NCBI GenBank assembly: GCA_049965715.1
Contig: JBMFWA010000008.1
Coordinates: 8,644 to 72,643 of the forward strand
Direction of reading: 5' to 3'
Length of the DNA stretch: 64,000 bases
DNA from: JAKAFX01 sp049965715
GTDB lineage: Archaea > Thermoplasmatota > Thermoplasmata > Thermoplasmatales > Thermoplasmataceae
The translations under genes were made by a program, and so were the position numbers. The notes beneath the pieces are model-generated. The model was not told where the DNA came from. It did not search any database and saw only the letters and a program-made list of their open reading frames with translations. Positions 8,667-17,235 of the stretch are shown one piece after another. Within the stretch, counting starts at the first letter, position 1, and each line of letters begins with the position of its first letter.

Positions 8667-9196
8667 AGATTACTTTAAGCGGACCCATAGGAAGCGGGAA
8701 ATCGACTGTTGGTATTCTACTGTCTAGAAAACTGCAGATAGAATTCATCTCAGGCGGAGAAATTTTCAGACAGAATGCCAAAAAGCACAACATGACTCTT
8801 GCCGAATTCGGAAAATATGCTGAAGCAAATCCTGAAATAGACAGAGAACAGGACCTTGGACTCCTTCAGTTACTCAGGACAAAGGAGAACCTTGTACTTG
8901 AATCCAGGCTTGCTGGCTGGATTGCCACAAAGAATGCGATAGATGCAACAAGGATATATATCGACGCAGACATCGAGGTCAGGATTGAGAGGGTGATGAA
9001 GAGAGAGGGTGGTACCAGGGAGGAGGTTATGCAGCTTGTCAAGGAAAGAGAAGCTTCAGAACTCAGGAGATACAGTAAATATTATGGCATTGATTACAGG
9101 ATTCCCGAATACTACGATATTATAATTGATACAACTAAGATTTCAGCGGAAGAGGGAGTGGATATTATTTATGCGGGAATCAACCCTACGTGCTGA
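8663..9196 (+). CDS. cmk: Cytidylate kinase (CMP/dCMP kinase)
   Basis: Phosphorylates CMP and dCMP. The P-loop GPIGSGKST is at residues 7-15; FISGGEIFRQNAKKHNMTLAEF is the archaeal Cmk signature, and ESRLAGW plus the RIERVMKREGG segment match the CMP-binding and lid regions. The 177-residue length is normal. The start overlaps the upstream gene by 4 nt and the end overlaps cbf5 by 26 nt. Confidence 0.92.
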   Translation: MKITLSGPIGSGKSTVGILLSRKLQIEFISGGEIFRQNAKKHNMTLAEFGKYAEANPEIDREQDLGLLQLLRTKENLVLESRLAGWIATKNAIDATRIYIDADIEVRIERVMKREGGTREEVMQLVKEREASELRRYSKYYGIDYRIPEYYDIIIDTTKISAEEGVDIIYAGINPTC

Positions 9197-10277
9197 TGAA
9201 CTCAATGGTTTTATTGTAATAGACAAACCAAAGGGCCCCACCAGCCATCAGCTAGACTACTGGGTCAGAACCATGCTAAACGTGGAGAGGGTTGGACATA
9301 TTGGCACTCTTGATCCTGGAGTTTCAGGGGTTCTGGTCATGGCTCTCGGGCATTCCACAAGGCTCATAGACATTGCACATGAGGATCCCAAGGAATATGT
9401 CGGAGTCATGAGGTTCCATGGCGACGTTGATGAAAAGAAAGTGCGGGAGATATTTTCTCTCTTTACAGATGAGATTTACCAGATTCCACCCGTCAGGTCA
9501 GCGGTTGCAAGAACACTAAGAAAGAGACGAATCTATTCACTTGATATTTTGGAAATGAAGGGCAGGGAAGTTCTCTTCAAAGTTAGATGCGATTCCGGAA
9601 CCTATATACGTACCCTGTGCGTGGACATTGGGTACATGGCTTCCGGCGGGGGACAGCTTGAGGAGCTTCGCAGAATTTCAACCGGGCCATTCACGGAAGA
9701 TATGTGCATCACAATGCAGGATGTCAGCGATGCCGCGGAATTGCTCAAGAAGGGTGACGATCGCCTTTTACGGAAAATCCTTGTTCCGCCAATATTTCTC
9801 TTCAGGGACAAGCCAAAGATTGTGATCAAGAAATCTGCAATGGGGACAATTGCCCACGGTTCTGATCTTTACCCTGGAGGAATAAAAGCGGTCATTGGAA
9901 ATCCTGTGAAAGGCGACAGGGTATGTGTTATCTCCGAAGATAACAGTGTTGTGGGCACTGGGATTATGCTTACTCCTGCAGACGAAATATCCGACGTGAA
10001 GGTTGTGGATTTTGACAGAATACTTATAGACCCGCCTGATGTGAGTGAAAAACATGTCGAACCCAGAAAAAGTGAAATGGTACGGTACGGAAACCAGGGA
10101 AGGAATAAAAGAGTTCAAAAATTTGGAAACAGGCTTCATGGAAATTTTTCAGGAGCTGAGAGAAGGAAAAATTCCGGAAACAGAGAATGGGGTAACCAGC
10201 CGAAAAAAAGTCCCGGATTTAAGGAATCTCCTGCTGGAATACGAGAAAAAAAGGATAAAAGAAGAATTCACAGATGA
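9171..10277 (+). CDS. cbf5: tRNA/rRNA pseudouridine synthase Cbf5 (TruB family, PUA)
   Basis: Catalytic subunit of H/ACA guide RNPs and of tRNA U55 pseudouridylation. GHIGTLDPGVSGVLVMALG contains the catalytic aspartate; QIPPVRSAVARTLRKRRIY and RCDSGTYIRTLCVDIG are further TruB motifs, and a PUA domain covers roughly residues 235-300. The ATG at 9171 gives the family start (RADELNGFIVIDKPKGPTSH). After the PUA domain comes an Asn/Arg/Lys/Gly-rich tail of about 75 residues read in a different frame over the start of nop5. Whether the tail is all translated is uncertain. Confidence 0.93.
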   Translation: MRESTLRADELNGFIVIDKPKGPTSHQLDYWVRTMLNVERVGHIGTLDPGVSGVLVMALGHSTRLIDIAHEDPKEYVGVMRFHGDVDEKKVREIFSLFTDEIYQIPPVRSAVARTLRKRRIYSLDILEMKGREVLFKVRCDSGTYIRTLCVDIGYMASGGGQLEELRRISTGPFTEDMCITMQDVSDAAELLKKGDDRLLRKILVPPIFLFRDKPKIVIKKSAMGTIAHGSDLYPGGIKAVIGNPVKGDRVCVISEDNSVVGTGIMLTPADEISDVKVVDFDRILIDPPDVSEKHVEPRKSEMVRYGNQGRNKRVQKFGNRLHGNFSGAERRKNSGNREWGNQPKKSPGFKESPAGIREKKDKRRIHR

Positions 10278-10887
10278 CATGTACATCGTGAAGCTCGGGA
10301 TGTTCAGGAACGAACTTCACAAAATCATTAATTCGTATTATGAGAAGATACAGGGCTTTGGTATCCTCGCAGGCTATGATAAGACCAACCAGGATCCATG
10401 CATTTATATAAGAAATTTCAAGCCTGCACACGAGGGCAGTGATGTGCTTCCCATTATGGAGTCTATCTCAGATGCTGGAGTGAATGTCTGCGACCTGAGA
10501 GACAGTGTTAACAACTTCCTTTCGGAAAGGGTCAGATCTTCCTTCCCAAATGTGACCGAGCTTCTAGGTGTTGATCTCGCCGTAGACTTTCTCGTTATAT
10601 CAGGGGGTCTTAAGAAGATGATCAAGATGCCTGCAGGCACACTGCAGATTATTGGGGCAGAGAAAGCATTTTTCAGCCATATGAGGAGAGGCACGAGGAA
10701 TCCGAAGCATGGAATAATATTCAAGTATGCAGGACTTGCATCCCTTCCTCCACGTTACAGAGGGAGGGTAGCCAGAACCATAGCGAACAAACTTGCCATT
10801 GCGATAAGAGCTGATTTTGCACATACTATCATCGATGTGGCTTCAATGAAAAAAACCATCTCCGATAAGATGAAAATCAGATCATGA
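10054..10887 (+). CDS. nop5: Nop5, core protein of C/D-box guide RNPs (Nop56/58 family)
   Basis: Scaffold of the archaeal C/D-box sRNP that joins L7Ae, guide RNA and fibrillarin for 2'-O-methylation of rRNA. The C-terminal Nop domain is clear: LGVDLAVDFLVISGGLKKM, MPAGTLQIIGAEKAFFSHM, NPKHGIIFKYAGLASLPPRYRG and ARTIANKLAIAIRAD. A coiled-coil region precedes it (about residues 55-115). The N-terminal domain is short compared with other archaeal Nop5 proteins. The ATG at 10054 is chosen; GTG 10045 is also possible. The first 224 nt overlap cbf5 out of frame. No fibrillarin gene follows. Confidence 0.88.
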   Translation: MSNPEKVKWYGTETREGIKEFKNLETGFMEIFQELREGKIPETENGVTSRKKVPDLRNLLLEYEKKRIKEEFTDDMYIVKLGMFRNELHKIINSYYEKIQGFGILAGYDKTNQDPCIYIRNFKPAHEGSDVLPIMESISDAGVNVCDLRDSVNNFLSERVRSSFPNVTELLGVDLAVDFLVISGGLKKMIKMPAGTLQIIGAEKAFFSHMRRGTRNPKHGIIFKYAGLASLPPRYRGRVARTIANKLAIAIRADFAHTIIDVASMKKTISDKMKIRS

Positions 10888-12336
10888 GACCTGGTAGCCC
10901 TCGAGCTCGGCCTGATAAGAGTATTTTTCACCGGCAATGTTGACGGGATACTCGCCGGTAAGGCAACCAAGGCACAGTGCTTTCCCTGGTTTTCCAATGG
11001 CCTTTGTCAGGTTATGAATTGAAAGATACCCGAGGCTGTCGGCGCCAATCTCCTCCCTGATCTGGTCGACAGTCTTCCCAGTTGCCACGAACTGGTCCTT
11101 GGTCTTCATGTCGACACCGAAGTAACAGGCATGAGCTATGGGAGGAGAGCCAACCCTTACATGAATCTCAGCAGCACCATTTCGTCTCAGCATTGAAACA
11201 ATGTGCCTGATTGTGTTCCCTCTTATTATGCTGTCATCGACCAATACAACCTTCTTGCCGGATATCACCGACTTGATGGGGTTGAGCTTGAGCTTGACAG
11301 CCGCGGATCTACTTTTCTGCGTGGGCATAATGAAAGTTCTTCCGGAATACCTGTTTTTGATCAGTCCCTCACTGTATGGTATTCCTGATTCATTGGAAAA
11401 ACCCAGAGCCTGGGCGCGGCCTGAATCAGGGACAGGGATAACAACGTCTGCATCCACCGGATGCTCCCTGGCAAGCAGCCTGCCAATCTCGGTCCTGACA
11501 GTGAAAACCTCCATATCGTCAATTATACTGTCAGGTCTCGCAAAATAGACGTACTCAAACATGCAGTGCGCTGTTTTACCATTGTTGACAGTGAATATTG
11601 ATTCCACACCATCATTTGTTATCTCGACAAGTTCTCCTGGTTTGATATCACGAATCATCTCACCATCAAGAGATTCAAAAACACAACTCTCAGAAGCGAT
11701 GACATAGTTCTCCCTCACCTTCCCTACAACAAGTGGCCTTATTCCAAGTGGGTCCCTCAGTCCAAAGAGCCGATCATTTATCAGGACGGTGACAGCATAT
11801 GCGCCTTTCAGCTTTGAAACCGCAGCTCTGAAGCCGTTCTTTATTCCCTTTTCAACTATTTCCCTGGAGAGTTCCATTAGCATGACCTCGGTATCTGATG
11901 AGGTCAAAAAGGCGGACCCTTTCTTCTTAAGTTCCTCCTTCAGTGGTTCAGCGTTAGTAATCTCGCCGTTGTGAGAAATGGCCATATATCCTATTGAATT
12001 TGAAATGACGAACGGACCTGCATTCTCAATGGTCTTAGTTCCCTGAGTGGAATACCTCGTGTGGCCTATTCCAACATTCCCAGATAACGATGCATAGTTA
12101 AGACCTTCACGCTCCGGAAAAACTTCTGATACAAGCCCCATTCCCTTCTTGAGATGCACAACAGAGCCGTCAAATGTTGCAATACCTGCACTTTCCTGAC
12201 CTCTGTGCTGTAGCGCTTTCAGTGACACAAGCAGATCGTAAAATGCCTGTTCTTTGCCGTATATTCCAACTACGGCACAATGTTCATCTGGCTTTTGCCC
12301 AATGGTAAGATCTGATTCTGGGGTCGGGGAACCCAC
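10882..12336 (-). CDS. purF: Amidophosphoribosyltransferase
   Basis: First committed step of purine synthesis: PRPP + glutamine to phosphoribosylamine. The N-terminal nucleophile cysteine lies in DEHCAVVGIYG, followed by LQHRGQESAGIA; the PRPP-binding loop VVLVDDSIIRGNT is in the C-terminal half. I prefer the GTG start at 12336 because a GAGGTG lies about 8 nt upstream; it gives a 19-residue propeptide before the cysteine. An in-frame ATG at 12381 would add 15 residues. Either start lies inside rpl37e. Tail-to-tail it overlaps nop5 by 6 nt. Confidence 0.93.
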   Translation of the reverse strand: MGSPTPESDLTIGQKPDEHCAVVGIYGKEQAFYDLLVSLKALQHRGQESAGIATFDGSVVHLKKGMGLVSEVFPEREGLNYASLSGNVGIGHTRYSTQGTKTIENAGPFVISNSIGYMAISHNGEITNAEPLKEELKKKGSAFLTSSDTEVMLMELSREIVEKGIKNGFRAAVSKLKGAYAVTVLINDRLFGLRDPLGIRPLVVGKVRENYVIASESCVFESLDGEMIRDIKPGELVEITNDGVESIFTVNNGKTAHCMFEYVYFARPDSIIDDMEVFTVRTEIGRLLAREHPVDADVVIPVPDSGRAQALGFSNESGIPYSEGLIKNRYSGRTFIMPTQKSRSAAVKLKLNPIKSVISGKKVVLVDDSIIRGNTIRHIVSMLRRNGAAEIHVRVGSPPIAHACYFGVDMKTKDQFVATGKTVDQIREEIGADSLGYLSIHNLTKAIGKPGKALCLGCLTGEYPVNIAGEKYSYQAELEGYQVS

Positions 12337-12448
12337 AGGAAGAGCACCTCTTTTCCCTGATGTGGTAAGTGTGTTTTCCACATCTCCTGCATGTAATATG
12401 AACTTTCTTCCTTCCCATTTTGCCCATTACGGCTGTTCCATTGCTCAT
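12284..12448 (-). CDS. rpl37e: Ribosomal protein L37e (eL37), 54 residues
   Basis: Small zinc-binding large-subunit protein. The product begins MSNGTAVMGKMGRKKVHITC and carries the two knuckles CRRC and CSSC about 15 residues apart, with the family HTYHIREKRC segment and the ending RSYHWAKAR. It starts two bases after the LSm gene stop, and its 3' end overlaps the purF start by 53 nt in another frame. LSm-L37e-PurF is a known archaeal gene string. Confidence 0.93.
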   Translation of the reverse strand: MSNGTAVMGKMGRKKVHITCRRCGKHTYHIREKRCSSCGFPDPRIRSYHWAKAR

Positions 12449-12450
12449 TG

Positions 12451-12699
12451 TCAATCACCTGATGATGGAGATATATATATCACATTGTCTCCTCTTACTA
12501 GCACACGCTGGTGTACGCCAACGTTTTGATCATTAATTACTTCTCCTGCGTTTTTGATGACTAGGTTCATATAAACGTCATATCCTTCAAGTACTCCTGA
12601 ATACAATCGCTTACCCTTCACTTCAACCATTACACCCCGGTCAATGGACTGCCGAAGGACATCCATTGGCTTAACTACGGAAACTCCAGGTTTAGGCAT
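12451..12699 (-). CDS. LSm (Sm-like) archaeal RNA-binding protein
   Basis: An 82-residue Sm-fold protein that forms rings binding U-rich RNA. Sm1 motif: VMVEVKGKRLYSGVLEGYDVYMNLVI, with the G-x-D-x-x-M-N residues that contact RNA; Sm2 motif: VLVRGDNVIYISP. It is the first gene of an operon with rpl37e and purF, and a TATA-like element lies about 30 nt upstream. Confidence 0.94.
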   Translation of the reverse strand: MPKPGVSVVKPMDVLRQSIDRGVMVEVKGKRLYSGVLEGYDVYMNLVIKNAGEVINDQNVGVHQRVLVRGDNVIYISPSSGD

Positions 12700-12727
12700 T
12701 TATGCTTCGAACGTTTATTGTTATACT

Positions 12728-12735
12728 CTATTTAA
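12728..12735 (-). promoter_or_regulatory. TATA-like box of the LSm-L37e-PurF operon
   Basis: On the minus strand TTAAATAG lies 29-36 nt before the LSm start codon. That spacing would put transcription start at or next to the ATG, i.e. a leaderless or very short leader mRNA, as is common in these archaea. Confidence 0.45.
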
Positions 12736-12776
12736 CCTTAGCGAGAGTAATAATACAGCGTTTCTACCGCAAGATT

Positions 12777-12816
12777 CTGTGATGTACAGGAGGATGCTGT
12801 CATAGTACATTCACAG
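12777..12816. repeat. Imperfect inverted repeat between the LSm operon and the kinase gene
   Basis: CTGTGATGTAC at 12777-12787 pairs with GTACATTCACAG at 12805-12816, with one bulged base and a 17-nt loop. It lies about 100 nt downstream of the kinase stop and some 80 nt upstream of the LSm start. It could act in RNA processing or 3'-end formation of the kinase message, or be a protein site. No gene is visible in 12700-12917. Confidence 0.4.
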
Positions 12817-12917
12817 ATTGTCAGGCATTTCGCTTCACAGAGCAGTCCATCACAAAAAGCGCGGAACGTCCTGTTCTGTATATAATTAGAAACGATCTGA
12901 TCGATGTTAGACTGAAG

Positions 12918-15900
12918 CTACGCTTTCAGGAGTTCTTTCCTTGCCAGAACCATCTGAGCATACATTTTTGCACCAGTCCGGGTAAATAACTCCATTGCTT
13001 TGTTCAGGGACTCGTCTGACTTATTCAGGTTACCGGTGTCCTGATATATAGCGGCTAGAAGCAGAAGATCGCGTCCTGCAAAGAAACTTAATCCCAGTTC
13101 GTTCCATACGGCTACAGCCCTGGTTAATTTCTCTTCGGCTTCGTTAAATTTTTTCTCTTTCATGGCTATGACGGCCCCTGCCCGATAATGAAGCGCTGCA
13201 AGCCATTTTTGATTCAATGACGAAGCCATTTCCCCTAACATTTTATCTCGCTCACGTGCCTCTTCCAGTTGACCGATCCTTGCGAAAACCTCTGAAGACG
13301 TCGAATAGATTAAGCCCCTGGGCAATACTGTCTCGTTGGTAAGAGGAGTATCCCTGTACACCGCTTCTGCTCTTTCGAGCGTATTCATGAAATCGTCATC
13401 TGCTTCCGAATCTGAGTAATAAAGGAGTTCAGGAATAATGTGAATAAACCTGTACTGCATACCCTCAATCCTGGCAATAGTGGCAAGGCATTTTAAAAGT
13501 TCATCGCGATCCCCGTTTGCAAGATAATACCAGGATAGCACACCGTTCTTATAGGCGTTGAAGTGACGTTCATATAATGTTCCCGCCATTGCCATAACAT
13601 CTTTCCTCGGAATATTGTCCAGTTCTTGCCTCGCCTCCTCGAACCCTTTTGCAAAAACCGAGTAAAAGTAAGTGCGTTCAAGTTTCAATATACTCGTGTT
13701 GCTGTGGCTCCCATGATGTTCTGAATCTTCGATAGCAGCATCGAAGGAATCTTTGGCCTGCTTGATATCCATCATGACAAAAAAGTAAAAGTTCGCAAGA
13801 AAATCATAAACCTGAGGTCTTATCAATATCAGATTTACATCCTTCTCACCGGATGGATTGGATATTGATTTGATAATATCTCTGTAACCTTGAACAGCGT
13901 TCTCTATGTCCGCTTCTGATTTTATGTCGCTGATGGAGAGCCTCAAAATTTCTGCCCAAAAAATTATGGACTTATTGGAAAAGTTATTCAGCTTATCTTT
14001 GTTTTCATCCGTCATCTTTTTCAGAATAGCTGACACTCTCTTTGCCTCCTTGATGTCGCCTTGAACCTGAGCAGTCGTAGCATAGGAAAGCAAAAAATTG
14101 AATCGTGCCTCAAATGTTTCGTTTGAGTCCTTGATTGCCTCTACTTCTCTGTATATGTTCTGGGATTCGTTTGGGTGATACTGAACACAAATCTCGGCTG
14201 ATTCAATAAATTGTCTGTCGTCGCCTATTTCCCTAAAAATATCCATAGCAGATCGGGCATTTTTATACACATTGCTAGGATCAATACCTCTCAGATTCCT
14301 GGCAATCTGAAGGTGCAGGTGCGCCGTTTCCCTTTTCTTCTCATTTAAATCTGAGAACGGAAGAACAGACACAATGTCAAGACAGTTTTCATATGCGTTA
14401 GCTGCTCTGGATAACTCTGCCATAGAAGAGAGAATATCTGCCTCCATCTTTCTGTATTTAAGTGATTTTGCAAGGTTTCCTCCTTCCTGAAAGTGTTCAG
14501 CTAGACTTGAAATTGATAAACCATCCATATTCTCCGCAGGTATACTCTCTTCCATTATCTCACCGATTCTCTCGTGCAGTCTTTTTCTGCGGATCATGCT
14601 GATGTCTCCGTACAGTATCTCCCTGACCTGCGGGTCGGTGAAATACATCCTGACAGATCCTAAGCCTCCCTTCCTTTCGGATAGGAATTTCTTCTCTATT
14701 AGGTCCTCCAGCATATTCATGAACCTATCCTCATCATTTATCCCGGAAAGTTTCATCAATATTTCATAATCAAAGTCCTGACCTATTACGGATGCCGTCC
14801 TCAAAAGGTTCAGATAATCTTCACTCAACCCTTCAAGCTTCGCCCTCACGATACTTCGCAACGATGTTGGAATCTTGAGGGTTGAGAGTGAATCCCTGTC
14901 CCATGTTCCGTCGTCTTTCTGGTATATCTGTCTCTTTTCGATCAGATACCTCAGCGTTTCTTCCAGAAAAAGCGGGTTACCGTATGTCTTACCATATACA
15001 AGATTTAGAAACTCGTCCGATATGTCATCAATGCTGTCACCCAGGTAATTTGAGATCAGCCGTCTTGTATTTTCCCTATCAAGATTGTTAAGTTCAATAA
15101 TTTCAAGAGACCTGGCTTTGATAGCTTCTTCCATTGCTTTGAATACATCTGATGCCTCATCCAGTGGGTTTGAAGACCCCGCAAGAACGGTCCTCTGCGA
15201 ACCAACTGATTCGTAGTAATATTTGAAGAAACTGAGCGAGTATGAATCCATAAACTGGACATCGTCGAATGAAATGAAGAGGGGGTTTTCTCTCGACATG
15301 TTCTCAATGAAAACTGAAACTGCTTCGTTGAACCTGGCCTTCTGCTGCTGGGGATCCAGTACCGTAAATTCAGGAACTTTGCCAAGCCTGGGGGCAATCT
15401 CCGGCACAATCTTCTGCATCTGATCAGCATAATCTCCGCATATTTTGTATATGAACTGCGTTGGCTGAGAGGAAACGTAGTCTCGGAAAAGTTCCGAAAG
15501 AGCCTGTCCCGGTATACCAGTTTTGTTCTGACCACATCTTACTGATAATACAGTAAACCCTCTCAGAGCTGCGTAGGCCCTTGCTTCTTCAAGAAATCTT
15601 GTCTTTCCGGAGCCTGTCTGGCCAACAACCATGACCATGGAACCTGATCCTGTTAATGCGCTGTCTATCAGAGATCGCATCTTCTTCATTTCATTCTCCA
15701 GGCCAACAAGTGGTCTCCTGTGATGGCCTGATGAGGTTGTTGAGAACGATTCGGTGAATTTACTGTCCATTGTGTTTTTATCGCTGATGGATGTGTTTTC
15801 ATCGGAGTACTTCAGCGACTTTAGGGTTGAGAGCAGTTCTGAGGCTGATTGGTATCTGGAGAACGGGTCCTTAGACATGAGCTTCATTATAATAGATTCC

Positions 15901-16625
15901 AGATCTTCCGGGAATTCCTTTCTTGTTCTCCTTATGGGAATGGGCATGTCATTTATGTGACTGTAAATAAGCTTGAGATTGTCCTTGGAAACAAAAGGAG
16001 GATGTCCGGTGGCCATGTTGTACATAACACAACCAAGCGAGTATAAATCCGAGCGCGCATCATTTTCTCTGCCGAGTGCACTTTCCGGTGATATAAATGC
16101 CGGCGTACCAACGATTGCACCAGCATGTGTGAGTTTAGGGCTATCCACTGACCTGGCAAGGCCGAAATCCATGAGCTTTGGTACATTATCCTTTGAGATC
16201 ATTATGTTTTCTGGTTTTATGTCACGGTGCAGTATACCAAGTTTATGAGAGTATTCAAGAGCATCGGCTATGAAAATGGAGATCCTCACTATCTCTGAAG
16301 GTGAAAGCTGAGACTTATCTTTAATGATATCATCCAGACTTTTCCCGTCTACAAATTCTATTACAAGAAATGGATGACCATCTATGCTGCCTATATCATA
16401 GACGGATACTATGTTTGGGTGATTCAATTTTGCTGTGGTTTGAGCTTCCCTTTTAAACCGTGTCCCGGTCTCTTCGTCTAAAGATGTTTTTATCATTTTT
16501 AGAGCAACTGTTCTGCCCAGCATGTTATCAGTGCACTTGAACACTATTCCCTTTCCACCCTCGCCAAGTTTCTTTACCACCACGTACCTTCCATCAGAAA
16601 ATGATTTTGGATTATCTTCACTCAT
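12918..16625 (-). CDS. Ser/Thr protein kinase fused to STAND-type AAA ATPase and helical repeats (PknK-like)
   Basis: 1235 residues. Residues 12-270 are a complete Hanks-type kinase: glycine loop GEGGKG (21-26), Lys43 in VALKMIK, HRDIKPEN (133-140), DFG (153-155) and GTPAFISPE (173-181). After a Ser/Thr-rich linker comes an ATPase with Walker A GQTGSGKT (335-342) and Walker B LFISFDDVQFMD (449-460). The last 550 or so residues are alpha-helical, TPR-like, with pairs such as YENCLDIVSVLPFSDL and LDNIPRKDVMAMAGTLYERH. There is no membrane segment. The architecture recalls bacterial PknK/MalT-type signal integrators. It is a single-gene transcription unit with a palindrome at the promoter. The target is unknown. 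Confidence 0.88.
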   Translation of the reverse strand: MSEDNPKSFSDGRYVVVKKLGEGGKGIVFKCTDNMLGRTVALKMIKTSLDEETGTRFKREAQTTAKLNHPNIVSVYDIGSIDGHPFLVIEFVDGKSLDDIIKDKSQLSPSEIVRISIFIADALEYSHKLGILHRDIKPENIMISKDNVPKLMDFGLARSVDSPKLTHAGAIVGTPAFISPESALGRENDARSDLYSLGCVMYNMATGHPPFVSKDNLKLIYSHINDMPIPIRRTRKEFPEDLESIIMKLMSKDPFSRYQSASELLSTLKSLKYSDENTSISDKNTMDSKFTESFSTTSSGHHRRPLVGLENEMKKMRSLIDSALTGSGSMVMVVGQTGSGKTRFLEEARAYAALRGFTVLSVRCGQNKTGIPGQALSELFRDYVSSQPTQFIYKICGDYADQMQKIVPEIAPRLGKVPEFTVLDPQQQKARFNEAVSVFIENMSRENPLFISFDDVQFMDSYSLSFFKYYYESVGSQRTVLAGSSNPLDEASDVFKAMEEAIKARSLEIIELNNLDRENTRRLISNYLGDSIDDISDEFLNLVYGKTYGNPLFLEETLRYLIEKRQIYQKDDGTWDRDSLSTLKIPTSLRSIVRAKLEGLSEDYLNLLRTASVIGQDFDYEILMKLSGINDEDRFMNMLEDLIEKKFLSERKGGLGSVRMYFTDPQVREILYGDISMIRRKRLHERIGEIMEESIPAENMDGLSISSLAEHFQEGGNLAKSLKYRKMEADILSSMAELSRAANAYENCLDIVSVLPFSDLNEKKRETAHLHLQIARNLRGIDPSNVYKNARSAMDIFREIGDDRQFIESAEICVQYHPNESQNIYREVEAIKDSNETFEARFNFLLSYATTAQVQGDIKEAKRVSAILKKMTDENKDKLNNFSNKSIIFWAEILRLSISDIKSEADIENAVQGYRDIIKSISNPSGEKDVNLILIRPQVYDFLANFYFFVMMDIKQAKDSFDAAIEDSEHHGSHSNTSILKLERTYFYSVFAKGFEEARQELDNIPRKDVMAMAGTLYERHFNAYKNGVLSWYYLANGDRDELLKCLATIARIEGMQYRFIHIIPELLYYSDSEADDDFMNTLERAEAVYRDTPLTNETVLPRGLIYSTSSEVFARIGQLEEARERDKMLGEMASSLNQKWLAALHYRAGAVIAMKEKKFNEAEEKLTRAVAVWNELGLSFFAGRDLLLLAAIYQDTGNLNKSDESLNKAMELFTRTGAKMYAQMVLARKELLKA

Positions 16626-16638
16626 ATCTTACTTCATC

Positions 16639-16660
16639 TTAACTATAAGAAGATAGTTAA
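16639..16660. promoter_or_regulatory. Perfect 8-bp dyad upstream of the kinase gene, candidate operator
   Basis: TTAACTAT, six bases, ATAGTTAA: a perfect inverted repeat whose near end lies 13 nt before the kinase ATG. On the minus strand an AT-rich TTTAATTAA that could be the TATA box abuts its distal side. A dimeric regulator bound here would cover the promoter or start site. This is read directly from sequence; the regulator is unknown. Confidence 0.5.
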
Positions 16661-16805
16661 TTAAATTTTCGAAAAGACAGGTATTTACTGCGTTGCGGAA
16701 CATTATTTCATTAAGTTTAATTAGGATGACCGATATGATAAAACCCCTGTTTCTGACTTCATGATTTTTCAGTTCTAATTTTCGGAAAAGGATCAATCTG
16801 ATAAC

Positions 16806-16819
16806 TATTTAAATATATA
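16806..16819 (+). promoter_or_regulatory. TATA box of the aIF5A gene
   Basis: A strongly AT-rich block (ATTTAAATATATAT) ends about 22 nt before the aIF5A start codon. With archaeal TATA spacing of about 25 nt, transcription would begin next to the ATG, so the mRNA is probably leaderless. Confidence 0.55.
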
Positions 16820-16841
16820 TTATATTGCCCTTTGATAACCA

Positions 16842-17231
16842 ATGAGTTGGCAGGAAGCCGAAGTTAGAGAACTGAAAGTTGGAAGATACATGCTGATTGA
16901 TGATTCCCCGTGCAAAATCATGGAAATAACCATGTCAAAGCCAGGAAAGCATGGAGAAGCAAAAGGAAGAATAGTGGCAATTGGGATATTTGACAATCAG
17001 AAGCACAGTGTTGTGTATCCGGTCAAACATAAGGTCAAGGTCCCCATCATAGAGAAGAAGAATGCTCAAGTTCTTTCAGTCGCCAACAAGGAGGCTCAAT
17101 TGATGGATTCCGAGACCTTTGAAACCTTTGTTATACCATTGGATGACGATATCGTTGATCGCGTAAAACCCGGCACTGAGATTTCATACTGGGAGGCAAT
17201 GGGAAAACGCAAAATAATGTTCCAGAACTAG
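16842..17231 (+). CDS. Translation factor aIF5A
   Basis: Elongation/termination factor aIF5A, homologue of eIF5A and bacterial EF-P; it relieves ribosome stalling. The 129-residue protein has the SH3-like N-terminal domain with the modification loop SKPGKHGEAKGR, in which Lys36 is the expected hypusine or deoxyhypusine site, and a C-terminal OB fold. The stop codon TAG is followed at once by an ATG and the agmatinase frame, which suggests an operon joining a polyamine enzyme with a protein modified from spermidine. Confidence 0.95.
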   Translation: MSWQEAEVRELKVGRYMLIDDSPCKIMEITMSKPGKHGEAKGRIVAIGIFDNQKHSVVYPVKHKVKVPIIEKKNAQVLSVANKEAQLMDSETFETFVIPLDDDIVDRVKPGTEISYWEAMGKRKIMFQN

Positions 17232-17235
17232 ATGG

